A stretch of 64,000 nt of DNA from CAVPPA01 sp963841325 (lineage in GTDB: Bacteria; Patescibacteriota; Saccharimonadia; Saccharimonadales; UBA4665), in the NCBI GenBank assembly GCA_963841325.1, contig CAWJBZ010000007.1, positions 1 to 64,000 of the forward strand, written 5' to 3'. Below are positions 1 through 7,535 of the stretch, piece after piece; positions within the stretch are counted from its first letter, which is position 1; every line of letters begins with the position of its first letter. The position numbers and the translations under genes were made by a program. The notes beneath the pieces were generated by a model that saw nothing but the letters and a program-made list of their open reading frames with translations, searched no databases and was not told the DNA's origin.

Positions 1-103
1 ATTTATTAGCTATATTAATACTTAATTCACCAGGAGCAAATAATACATTTGGTAATATCTCATCACTCATAAATATATGAGGTACGATTAAACCAATCTT
101 CAT
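1..103 (-). CDS. Partial glycosyltransferase-like protein (N-terminus only)
   Basis: Only the first 34 codons are inside the window; the gene runs off the left edge. The protein begins MKIGLIVPHIF, a beta strand plus loop that resembles the first Rossmann strand of GT-B family 4 glycosyltransferases. That assignment is inference from a very short stretch. The ATG at 103 has no clear Shine-Dalgarno sequence upstream. It lies 37 nt downstream of a small acidic ORF on the same strand, so the two may be cotranscribed. Confidence 0.5.
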   Translation of the reverse strand, partial: MKIGLIVPHIFMSDEILPNVLFAPGELSINIANK

Positions 104-140
104 AATTATTTATTAAAAAATTACAGCTATGTGCTTTGAT

Positions 141-251
141 CTATTTCTCTTTAGGAGTATCCTGATCATCTAAGAAACTTAAATCTATATCAACTGATGG
201 CATTTCATCTTCACCATAATAAGCGTCTGGTTGGGCTGTAGCGTCACTCAT
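141..251 (-). CDS. Small acidic hypothetical protein, 36 aa
   Basis: This is a 36-residue ORF starting MSDATAQPDAYYGEDEMP and ending with Lys-Glu-Lys before a TAG stop. It is strongly acidic, with many Asp and Glu, and has no membrane segment or cysteine. An AAGGA ribosome-binding site lies about 7 nt before the ATG, which is the best evidence that it is translated. It sits between rplA and the glycosyltransferase-like gene, on their strand. I do not recognise a family. It could be a small regulatory or partner peptide, or a leader peptide for the downstream gene. Confidence 0.55.
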   Translation of the reverse strand: MSDATAQPDAYYGEDEMPSVDIDLSFLDDQDTPKEK

Positions 252-363
252 AATAAATCCTTTTTAAAAATATATAAGTAAAATTAAGAATTTTCTTCTT
301 AAAATAGACCACTAAATTATAGCATGGAAATATTTTATATAAATTTTTGGATATTATATTTAT

Positions 364-1329
364 TTATATATCGCTAACACTAATGGTTATGCTCGGGCCC
401 ATTGAAGTATCTATATGTATAGACTTTATGTAACTATCTTTAACGCTTGCTGGTTTATTTAGTTTGATCGAAGTAATTACTGATTGAAAGTTTTGCAGTA
501 ATTTATCTTTTCCAAAAGAAACTTTACCAATTCCTAGGTGAATAATGCCTGTACTATCCACTCGATATTCAATTCTTCCAGCTTTAGCTTCCGCCACTGC
601 CTTATTAATATCAGCAGTTACGGTACCGCTTTTAGGATTAGGCATTAAACCGCGTGGGCCAAGTAACCTAGCGTATTTACTTAATTTTGGCATTGTCGTG
701 GGAGTGGCAATTAAAACATCATAATTAATAATGCCCTTTTCTAGAGATTTCAATATATTATCTATTCCAGATACATCACAATTATCAATTTTTTCATCAG
801 AAAAAACAGCAACTCTAATGGTTTTACCAGTGCCTGCCGGTAATAATACATTGTCTCGTATATTTTGATCAGCCTGTTTAGGATCAACATTAAGATTTAC
901 GTGCAGTTCTACAGTAGCATCAAACTTAACAGGACTAGTTTGGGTCGCTAAATCAAGTGCTTCTAGTAATGTGTATAGTTTATTCTTATCTATTTTTTTA
1001 GCCATTTCTCTAAATTTTTTACCTTGTCGCTCTAGTTTCGTCCTTGTAGGATTTGGTTTAAATTTTGGCTTTTCAGTTGTCTTATCCTCTATGGATTGAA
1101 CTTTTCTTTCTTCTTTAGCCTTTTTTTCTTGAATAGCAATTTGGGATTTATTGCTACGTTTACCTGCTTTAGCTACAGCTGGTTGTATAGTGCTCTCAAC
1201 AACACTCTCTGACTCTTGTTTAGATTCAACATTAGTGAGATTTGTGCTGTCTTTTTTAAATTTATCGACTTTATTGGTAATTAATTCTGACTTATTTATA
1301 TCCTTTTTAGATTTCTTGATAACAGGCAT
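364..1329 (-). CDS. rplA: 50S ribosomal protein L1 with long N-terminal extension
   Basis: L1 forms the mobile L1 stalk at the ribosomal E site and in many bacteria represses its own operon. The core domain covers roughly residues 100-321 and includes the conserved GPRGLMPNPKSGTV segment. The first ~100 residues are an added Lys/Glu/Ser/Thr-rich, probably disordered extension; typical L1 is about 230 aa. The long start is supported by an AAGGAG box 7-8 nt before the ATG at 1329. rplK lies upstream, and a nested hairpin in the 61-nt gap (1341-1381) touches the ribosome-binding site. Confidence 0.97.
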   Translation of the reverse strand: MPVIKKSKKDINKSELITNKVDKFKKDSTNLTNVESKQESESVVESTIQPAVAKAGKRSNKSQIAIQEKKAKEERKVQSIEDKTTEKPKFKPNPTRTKLERQGKKFREMAKKIDKNKLYTLLEALDLATQTSPVKFDATVELHVNLNVDPKQADQNIRDNVLLPAGTGKTIRVAVFSDEKIDNCDVSGIDNILKSLEKGIINYDVLIATPTTMPKLSKYARLLGPRGLMPNPKSGTVTADINKAVAEAKAGRIEYRVDSTGIIHLGIGKVSFGKDKLLQNFQSVITSIKLNKPASVKDSYIKSIHIDTSMGPSITISVSDI

Positions 1330-1340
1330 TTGTTACTCCT

Positions 1341-1381
1341 TTGTGGTATTGACGTTTTAAAGTATGCTAAAACTCCCACAA
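1341..1381 (-). promoter_or_regulatory. Nested hairpin between rplK and rplA
   Basis: TTGTGG (1341-1346) pairs with CCACAA (1376-1381), and inside it GTTTTA (1354-1359) pairs with TAAAAC (1368-1373), with an asymmetric 7/2-nt internal loop. In the minus-strand mRNA the 3' arm runs directly into the AAGGAG of rplA. The fold could mask the ribosome-binding site. A role as an L1-binding autoregulatory site is inference. Confidence 0.45.
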
Positions 1382-1390
1382 AATTATTTA

Positions 1391-1816
1391 TTATTCCAAT
1401 TCAACACCCATACTACGAGCTGTACCGGCTACCATTTTTTTTATGGCAGCGATATCTTCTGTATTCATATCGCGCGCTTTAGCCTCAGCAATTTTAGTTA
1501 GTTGAGATTGGGTTAGTTTTTTTTCAACTTTATCAATATTAGAGCGACCAGACCCTTTTTCAATACCTAACTCTGCTCGTATACGATCTTCTGTTGGTAT
1601 ACTTACTACTCGAAAGTCAATAGTTCTATCTTCATAAACAGTTACGTGTACAGTAACAATTTCTCCTTGTTGTTCTCGAGTAGATTGATTAAATGGATTA
1701 ACGAAATCCATTATATTTACACCATATTGACCCAATGTACTGCCCACTGGCGGTGCAGCGGTCGCTTGGCCAGCCGGAATTTTCATTTTTAACCTAGCTG
1801 TAATTTTTTTAGCCAT
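1391..1816 (-). CDS. rplK: 50S ribosomal protein L11
   Basis: L11 binds the GTPase-associated centre of 23S rRNA and takes part in factor-dependent GTP hydrolysis. The 141-aa protein has the N-terminal KITARLKMKIPAGQATAAPP segment and a C-terminal RNA-binding domain ending in a TARSMG-type motif. I chose the ATG at 1816 because an AAAGAG box lies 8 nt upstream; an in-frame GTG three codons earlier would overlap that box. It lies between nusG and rplA, the usual bacterial order. Confidence 0.97.
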   Translation of the reverse strand: MAKKITARLKMKIPAGQATAAPPVGSTLGQYGVNIMDFVNPFNQSTREQQGEIVTVHVTVYEDRTIDFRVVSIPTEDRIRAELGIEKGSGRSNIDKVEKKLTQSQLTKIAEAKARDMNTEDIAAIKKMVAGTARSMGVELE

Positions 1817-1942
1817 AAATCTCACTCTTTAAATCTTCGTGACCCGATTATTTTACTGTAAAAGAATAGGTCTGTCCAGATTGTTATACTCAAAAAAATG
1901 CCTAAGTTATATGGGGTTTAATATAAATATCCTTAAACACAG

Positions 1943-2488
1943 CTAAACTCTTTTAACTTGTAAGCTGTCTAATTCTACAGGTGTTTCCCTACCAAACATA
2001 TTTACTAAAACTTTTATCTTACCTTTTTGGGCATCAATCTCGTTAATGGCGCCATCAAAGCCTTTGAATGGACCGTCAGTAATACTAACGACCTCACCTA
2101 TGGTTAGATCTATTTTATGTTTAGGTTGCTCAACACCCATGCGTTTTTGAATTTTTTCGATTTCTTCGTCACTCAAAGGTGTAGGTTCCGTACCGCTTCC
2201 AACAAAACCAGTTACACTTGGTGTATTTCTAACTATATACCAGGCATCTTCACTCATTTTCATTTGAACAAGAACATAGCCTTGAAAAATACGTTTTTCA
2301 ACAACCCGACGTTTTCCGTTTTTAACTTCGATCATTTTTTCTTTCGGAACCAGTGCTCTAAACACTTTGTCTTTCATATCCAAAGATTCAGCACGTTGTC
2401 GAATGCTCTCTGCAACTTTTTCTTCATATCCACTATAGGTGTGAATGGCATACCAATGTTTTTGTGAATCATATCTACCGTTACTCAT
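1943..2488 (-). CDS. nusG: Transcription termination/antitermination protein NusG
   Basis: NusG binds the RNA polymerase clamp and links it to Rho or to the ribosome. The 181-aa protein has the NGN domain (start HWYAIHTYSGYE, and the FQGYVLVQM segment) followed by a C-terminal KOW domain with the VSITDGPFKGFDG motif. Its start overlaps the end of secE by 4 nt (ATGA type), so the pair is probably translationally coupled. rplK and rplA follow. Confidence 0.98.
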   Translation of the reverse strand: MSNGRYDSQKHWYAIHTYSGYEEKVAESIRQRAESLDMKDKVFRALVPKEKMIEVKNGKRRVVEKRIFQGYVLVQMKMSEDAWYIVRNTPSVTGFVGSGTEPTPLSDEEIEKIQKRMGVEQPKHKIDLTIGEVVSITDGPFKGFDGAINEIDAQKGKIKVLVNMFGRETPVELDSLQVKRV

Positions 2489-2865
2489 TTAATAATTATC
2501 TCTTTGAATAATTTACCGAAGCCAAAATCGAGTAATGCTACAAACGCACCAATAACAACTGAAAACATGATAACCGCGAGTGTTAGTTGACGTGATTGTT
2601 TACGATTAGGCCATGTAACTAATTTCAGCTCACGCCAGCTATTACGAAAATACGGCGGTATCACGTAGTGTCCTATAAATTTAACTGGTTTAAATATTAA
2701 AGAAATTACTACACCAAACGGATTTATAACATGTTTTAAACGTTGCCATAACGATTGATGTCCAGACTCTAGTTGTGCGGTTGTTTTTTGGGCACGTTCG
2801 CGTACGGTTTCACTTGTTAAGTGTAGTTTTCTTATTTTTAATTGATGATTTGGTTCATCGACCAC
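2485..2865 (-). CDS. secE: Preprotein translocase subunit SecE
   Basis: SecE is the essential clamp subunit of the SecYEG channel. This 126-aa version has a basic, mostly soluble N-terminal extension of about 75 residues and then the family core: an amphipathic helix with SWRELKLVTWPNRKQS and one membrane segment near residues 97-117. The start is GTG at 2865 with an AAAGGA box 7 nt upstream. It overlaps nusG by 4 nt. Confidence 0.96.
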   Translation of the reverse strand: MVDEPNHQLKIRKLHLTSETVRERAQKTTAQLESGHQSLWQRLKHVINPFGVVISLIFKPVKFIGHYVIPPYFRNSWRELKLVTWPNRKQSRQLTLAVIMFSVVIGAFVALLDFGFGKLFKEIIIK

Positions 2866-2889
2866 TAGTTATTCCTTTATATTAAAACA

Positions 2890-2909
2890 GCCTACATCTA
2901 AATGTAGGC
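2890..2909 (-). promoter_or_regulatory. Perfect hairpin upstream of secE
   Basis: GCCTACAT and ATGTAGGC form a perfect 8-bp stem with a 4-nt loop, about 25 nt upstream of the secE start. In the minus-strand transcript it is followed by TGTTTTAAT, a weak U-tract. It could be a leader hairpin or attenuator of the secE-nusG operon. The function is not established. Confidence 0.4.
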
Positions 2910-2991
2910 CAACAATGTCAAGCTTATCAGGTTTATTAACTCTAGTCAAACGATTACTTATTGATCTTATTGAGCATGATATAGTAGGTTT

Positions 2992-4506
2992 ATGTCTCTT
3001 GGAATCATGTTGTTTTGGCTGATAACTGTAATAGAATTACTTCTCTGGCTAATCCCATCTTTAAAGTGGCGACGAATGATAGCACCCTTAATTATAGTTG
3101 CTCTATTGACGGTGAGTATAGATATTTTATTTAAGTCCCCAGGTATCCCAACCGGAATACTTACTCTTATGAATTTATACCGAATTGTTAATATATGGAG
3201 ATTAGTGGAAGCTCGTGTCCACGAACGTTATTTACAGCACATAACTGTTCAAACTAGTATTTGGATTATTAGTTTTCAAGTAGTTTTAATGTTATTGTGG
3301 CAAATTACTTCGTGGTTAAACGTATCGACCTATCATTTTTGGTCGGTTATGGTATCTTTCGATTTAATTATTGTACTTATATTGCTTAGGACAACAGTAA
3401 GACATCTTAGAAAAACTAATCCACCACCTTTACCCGGTATTAATGTTAGCGATAGCGATTTACCAACAATTACAGTGGCAATCCCCGCTCGCAATGAAAC
3501 CACTGATCTTGAGTCGTGTTTACAGTCATTAATATCATCTGATTATCCAAAATTAGAAATCTTAGTATTAGATGATTCCTCGCAAAATAAACGTACGCCT
3601 GAAATTATTCGTAGTTTTGCTCATGATGGAGTTATTTTTATTCAAGGTTCTGAACCGGAAGTAAACTGGTTAGCCAAAAACCAAGCTTATCAGCGATTAT
3701 TTGAAGAAGCCAACGGTGATTTAATTGTTTTTTGTGGTGTGGATGTCCAATTTCAAATTAATAGTTTACGCCAACTAGTTAATACAATGTTATATAAAAA
3801 TAAAACGATGCTGAGTATTATTCCTAAAAATACAATTATTGATAAACCAACCCATCATGATTCCGCGCTATTACAGCCATTTCGATATGCTTGGGAATTA
3901 GTTTTACCACGTAAATTGTTCCATAGAGCACCAGTTTTAAGTTCTTGTTGGATAATTAAGCGAGAAATACTTGTCAGTGCTGGTGGTTTTGGTGCGGTTA
4001 GCCGATCTATTATCCCTGAAAGTTACTTCGCTCATGTCTGTGCAGTGCACGATGGATATAGTTTTATGCAAAGTAATAATCTGATTGGGATAACTAGTCA
4101 TAAATGTTTTGATGAACAATTAGCGACAGCGATCCGAACCCGATATCCTCAACTACACCGCCGTATGGAATTAGTATTATTAACTACACTTGTTGAATTA
4201 TTTGTTGTGATAATGCCTTTTGCCCTGATAGTAGCCTCTCTTCTAGGCTATGTCTCATTACAATTAACAATAGTCAGCATTATTACTGTTTTAATCTTAA
4301 CGTTAATTTATATTCTGATAGTTCGTTTGACCTACCGTAAATGGCTTTTACGTTCTGTTATATTACTGCCAATCGCTATCTTAATAGACGTTGCATTATT
4401 AAATTATTCAATGTATCGTTACGAATTTTCTATTGTAATTTGGAAAGACCGCAACATTAGCATACCGATCATGCATACTTCTGATCTATCCCCCAGTATG
4501 GATTAG
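2992..4506 (+). CDS. Membrane glycosyltransferase, family 2
   Basis: This 504-aa protein has about four N-terminal membrane segments (roughly residues 4-135), a cytoplasmic GT-A domain, and three C-terminal membrane segments after about residue 395. The GT-A domain shows VAIPARNE, the nucleotide-binding LDDSSQ and a DxD-like GVDVQF. This layout matches processive or ceramide-glucosyltransferase-like GT2 enzymes that transfer sugars to lipids or polymers at the membrane; the substrate is unknown. It is divergent from secE. Its stop overlaps the stop of the histidine kinase gene tail to tail. Confidence 0.85.
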   Translation: MSLGIMLFWLITVIELLLWLIPSLKWRRMIAPLIIVALLTVSIDILFKSPGIPTGILTLMNLYRIVNIWRLVEARVHERYLQHITVQTSIWIISFQVVLMLLWQITSWLNVSTYHFWSVMVSFDLIIVLILLRTTVRHLRKTNPPPLPGINVSDSDLPTITVAIPARNETTDLESCLQSLISSDYPKLEILVLDDSSQNKRTPEIIRSFAHDGVIFIQGSEPEVNWLAKNQAYQRLFEEANGDLIVFCGVDVQFQINSLRQLVNTMLYKNKTMLSIIPKNTIIDKPTHHDSALLQPFRYAWELVLPRKLFHRAPVLSSCWIIKREILVSAGGFGAVSRSIIPESYFAHVCAVHDGYSFMQSNNLIGITSHKCFDEQLATAIRTRYPQLHRRMELVLLTTLVELFVVIMPFALIVASLLGYVSLQLTIVSIITVLILTLIYILIVRLTYRKWLLRSVILLPIAILIDVALLNYSMYRYEFSIVIWKDRNISIPIMHTSDLSPSMD

Positions 4507-5642
4507 TTTTCGGGTAATTTACTCAAAGTTAAATCAGGTATAGTAATTTGAAAAGTCGAACCTTTGTTAAGTTTACTCTTTAGTGATATTTTAGTCTGTA
4601 AGAGATCGGCGAGTTTAGCGGTTACGTAAAGTCCAAGTCCAGTACCATTAGTTTTACGTGTACGGAAATCTTCACTTCTAAAAAACTTTTCAAATATTCG
4701 CTTTTGATCGCTTTTGCTAATCCCTATACCCGTATCAGTAACAGAAAATAAAACGCTATTGTTCTGACCCTTAACAGTCAATATAATTGAACCGTGTTCA
4801 GTATATTTAAGTGAATTGGTTATAAAATTTTGTAATATTTCATGAACATAAAGCTTACACGAATTTAAAGTATTAATTTTAGAGTCATTGATAGCAGTTA
4901 ATTTCAGACTTTTTTTATTAGCTTCTGATTGGTAGTTATTAATAAGTTCGTTCACAAGATCTTGAATATTTATTGATTCAATATCAACATGTAGCTTTCC
5001 ACGTTCAGCACGTGACAACATCGATAAATCATTTACTAAATCCGCTAAAAATAATACTTGTTCATGTGCTTCATTTAATGCTTTTTTGACTTGTGCCAAA
5101 TCACCACTTTTATCCACAATAAATTGAGCATTACTAACATTGCCCTCCGTAATTGCGATCGGTGTCCTTAATTCGTGACTAACTACGGATATAAATTCGT
5201 CACGTTCTTCTTCAAGTGACTTTTCGTGGGTTATGTCTCTTAATAAAATGACATAACCTCTTTGGCCAATTACACCATAACCTAATCTAACTGGGGCAAT
5301 GCTAATATATAAGTTAATTAAGCTGGCGTCTCTATATTTAAGACGTAAATCACGATTAGTCGTTGGGACAGTAGCTGACTCTACAAGTCTAACGATATCT
5401 ATGGGTTTGTTGTCTTTACTTATTGGTCGAAGTATTTCTCTAAGGGATTTGTGTTGTATTGTATCGTTACGATCAAGAATATTTAAAGCAGCACCGTTAT
5501 AAATTACCACTTGACACTGTCGATCAACAGCTATAACACCATCCGCCATGCTGTTTATCAACGAAGTTAAACGACTGTGTTCAAGATTTGCTGAAGTATT
5601 TAATTTCCGAGTAAATCTGCCTATGATCATAGTTTTATCCAT
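4503..5642 (-). CDS. Soluble PAS-domain sensor histidine kinase
   Basis: The 379-aa protein has a PAS-like sensor domain (about residues 20-140, starting at LINSMADGVIAVD), a HisKA domain with the H-box SVVSHELRTPI, and a HATPase domain with N-box, DTGIGIS and GTGLGL motifs. No membrane segment is visible, so it should sense a cytoplasmic signal or rely on a partner. No response regulator gene is in the window, which makes it an orphan kinase here. Its 3' end overlaps the convergent GT2 gene. Confidence 0.93.
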   Translation of the reverse strand: MDKTMIIGRFTRKLNTSANLEHSRLTSLINSMADGVIAVDRQCQVVIYNGAALNILDRNDTIQHKSLREILRPISKDNKPIDIVRLVESATVPTTNRDLRLKYRDASLINLYISIAPVRLGYGVIGQRGYVILLRDITHEKSLEEERDEFISVVSHELRTPIAITEGNVSNAQFIVDKSGDLAQVKKALNEAHEQVLFLADLVNDLSMLSRAERGKLHVDIESINIQDLVNELINNYQSEANKKSLKLTAINDSKINTLNSCKLYVHEILQNFITNSLKYTEHGSIILTVKGQNNSVLFSVTDTGIGISKSDQKRIFEKFFRSEDFRTRKTNGTGLGLYVTAKLADLLQTKISLKSKLNKGSTFQITIPDLTLSKLPEN

Positions 5643-5662
5643 TATGACATAAACATTATCGA

Positions 5663-6373
5663 TTAAGCTACCATTAATGTTGGATGATATTTTTTAATTT
5701 CTTTTCTTAATTTTCGAGCATTCGGCTCTATTTTTATTAATTCATTCCAAAAGTCGGCACCATGATGCAATATTTTTGTATGGGTTAATTCATGCAATAT
5801 TACATAGTCAATTATTTCCCATGGTAATTGTATTAAAAAGAGATTTAAAACAATATTATTTTGCTGGTCGCAGCTACCCCAACGACTTTTTAATCGTTTA
5901 ATTTTCAATATTTTAAAGGATAAGTTATGTTTATTTGATAATTGTTTTAACCTTATACTAAGTAATGAATTTGCTTGCTGTCTTAAAGCTCTATAACAAG
6001 CATTACGAGCAGCTAATTGGACCATATTATCATTAAATTGGTTACTTAAGCCATAAGATACAATTATATTATTTTGATGAATTATAGCTTTAACCGTTAT
6101 ATTATTGTTTACTTTATTAAATATTAAATGATGCGACTTTCCGATTTTAGCACCATGAAAAATTATAGCTTCAGACCGTAAGTAGCTTTGTTTAGAAATC
6201 CAATCACGTTTAGATTGTATAAATGCTAACCCGATACGGTATGGTGTCCATAATGGCATGGATAATTGTATTGCGTTATCGGTCGTAACTGATAATCTTA
6301 AACTACGATTGTTTTTACGTTTATATATTTTAATTTTTCCGATGCCATTAACATCAAATTCTTTATATGACAT
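5663..6373 (-). CDS. YgjP-like (DUF45/M48-related) zinc metallopeptidase
   Basis: The 236-aa protein has the YgjP/DUF45 layout: a beta-rich N-terminal part, then KIKRLKSRWGSCD, a hallmark of this family, and the zinc motif HELTH near residues 194-198 followed by HHGADFW, which supplies the third ligand region. These proteins are predicted SprT/M48-like metallopeptidases of unknown substrate. It lies 17 nt downstream of the P-loop kinase gene, so the two probably form an operon. It is one of the few proteins in the window that keeps a clear metal site. Confidence 0.9.
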   Translation of the reverse strand: MSYKEFDVNGIGKIKIYKRKNNRSLRLSVTTDNAIQLSMPLWTPYRIGLAFIQSKRDWISKQSYLRSEAIIFHGAKIGKSHHLIFNKVNNNITVKAIIHQNNIIVSYGLSNQFNDNMVQLAARNACYRALRQQANSLLSIRLKQLSNKHNLSFKILKIKRLKSRWGSCDQQNNIVLNLFLIQLPWEIIDYVILHELTHTKILHHGADFWNELIKIEPNARKLRKEIKKYHPTLMVA

Positions 6374-6390
6374 GAATAAAGTTTCTGTTT

Positions 6391-7056
6391 TTAACGAATA
6401 ACAATATTTCTTCTACTGGCGTCAAATCGACCTTGTCGTAGATTGGTTTGGGGTACCAGATTGACTAATCCGGGTTTAACGACCGGAACTATGTCATCAG
6501 CCGAGATTAAGGATAACTCATGAAGCCTGTGCATAACGGTATTATATTGAGTATTAAAGGTGTGCTTTCCACTAATTACAATGTAATCTTCAAGGTTCGT
6601 CGGATTTTGCATGTTCCCACAGACATCATTAAAGGTTGTTTTGTCAAAGGCTGCGGCATACCTGTCATCAATACGCCGACGATCTCGTTTTACATTCCGC
6701 AAATAAGCACTTTCAGCGTCCATTTGAAACCATAATAGTAGTGGTTGAGATTTTGCTCGATGAGCTAATTCGCGTAAAGCATAACGTTGAGCTAAACGCA
6801 TTGCATTCACATCATAAACCACACTAATGCCAGCATTTAAAAATTCTTCAGCCATATAATTCATTAAATGAGTAACAACATCATTTTCTTGTTTATCATA
6901 ACGGGGTTTTTCGAATAATTCATACCGAATACGATCAGCTTGAACTTGAGCTGCCTGAATGCGATCACAAAATTGACGAGCAAAATATGTCTTACCTGAA
7001 CCAGGGAAACCATAGAGCATTAGTAGTATTGGTTTTTCAGTAGCTCGTTTTGTCAT
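6391..7056 (-). CDS. P-loop kinase (AAA_33/zeta-toxin-like)
   Basis: The 221-aa protein begins with a Walker A motif, LYGFPGSGKTYFARQF (GxxGxGKT), and continues with a small-kinase fold including RIRYELFEKPRYD and FNDVCGNM segments. It resembles AAA_33 nucleotide or small-molecule kinases; the substrate is unknown. No antitoxin-like partner is next to it, so I do not call it a toxin. It is followed by the YgjP-like gene. Confidence 0.8.
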   Translation of the reverse strand: MTKRATEKPILLMLYGFPGSGKTYFARQFCDRIQAAQVQADRIRYELFEKPRYDKQENDVVTHLMNYMAEEFLNAGISVVYDVNAMRLAQRYALRELAHRAKSQPLLLWFQMDAESAYLRNVKRDRRRIDDRYAAAFDKTTFNDVCGNMQNPTNLEDYIVISGKHTFNTQYNTVMHRLHELSLISADDIVPVVKPGLVNLVPQTNLRQGRFDASRRNIVIR

Positions 7057-7266
7057 AAATTAATTGTATATCATCCTTAATAATCTAGAAATAATCAGTA
7101 ATATTGTACATCTAATAGCATAATGTGCATACTCTAGCAAACCGGTTATGTAAATAACCCCTCTCGACATTCATTTAATCAATTTGTACCCGAAATCCGA
7201 ATTATTAACATTTAGTAAATTCGGCAATCTGAGTATGATGATTTATACTAAAATCGGACAAAATTT
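7057..7266. other. Intergenic region upstream of tRNA-Trp
   Basis: This stretch separates the minus-strand kinase gene from tRNA-Trp. It holds two small dyads, GGTTAT/ATAACC (7144-7159) and CCGAATT/AATTCGG (7197-7224). A -10-like TATACT (7244-7249) is well placed for transcription of the tRNA. I see no ORF. Confidence 0.4.
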
Positions 7267-7340
7267 AGGGGTGTCCGTTAATGGTAAGCGGCGACTCTCC
7301 AAAAGTCGTGCTGTCGGTTCAAGTCCGGCCACCCCTGCCA
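7267..7340 (+). tRNA. tRNA-Trp (anticodon CCA)
   Basis: A 74-nt cloverleaf: acceptor stem AGGGGTG/CACCCCT, D arm CCGT/GCGG, anticodon stem CGACT/AGTCG with loop CTCCAAA, T arm with GGTTCAAGTCC, discriminator G and an encoded CCA end. It is on the plus strand, opposite to secE-nusG, beside which tRNA-Trp sits in many bacteria. The matching synthetase gene trpS is in the same window. Confidence 0.97.
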
Positions 7341-7535
7341 ATTAATAGAGTACTTTTTACATATTGATGGTGTTTTTAATCACAATATTTAAAACTTAAA
7401 CATTTTATCCTATAAGTAATCTGTTAAAACTAACAGAAAAAATTAATCAAAATTGTTCCCGGATTATTATGGTTGTGCTTACAACATAGTCGGTGATATA
7501 GTTCTAAGAGAATAAACAAAAGAGATTAGACAAAC
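7341..7535 (+). promoter_or_regulatory. Leader and possible promoter of the glucan operon
   Basis: This gap follows tRNA-Trp. A weak promoter can be read as TTGTGC, an 18-nt spacer and TATAGT ending about 35 nt before the GT4 start. A dyad CTGTTA/TAACAG is at 7421-7436. No strong Shine-Dalgarno precedes the start codon at 7536. The promoter call is tentative. Confidence 0.3.

Noticed and set aside
1151..1360. Plus-strand ORF opposite rplA
   Set aside because: It is antisense to the low-complexity N-terminus of L1, with no ribosome-binding site or recognisable domain.
6391..7056. P-loop kinase as a zeta-type toxin of a toxin-antitoxin pair
   Set aside because: No small antitoxin gene is next to it, and its neighbour is a YgjP-like peptidase; a general kinase call is safer.
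7421..7436. CTGTTA/TAACAG hairpin after tRNA-Trp
   Set aside because: It is followed by A-run, not T-run, on the plus strand, so it is not a convincing terminator.
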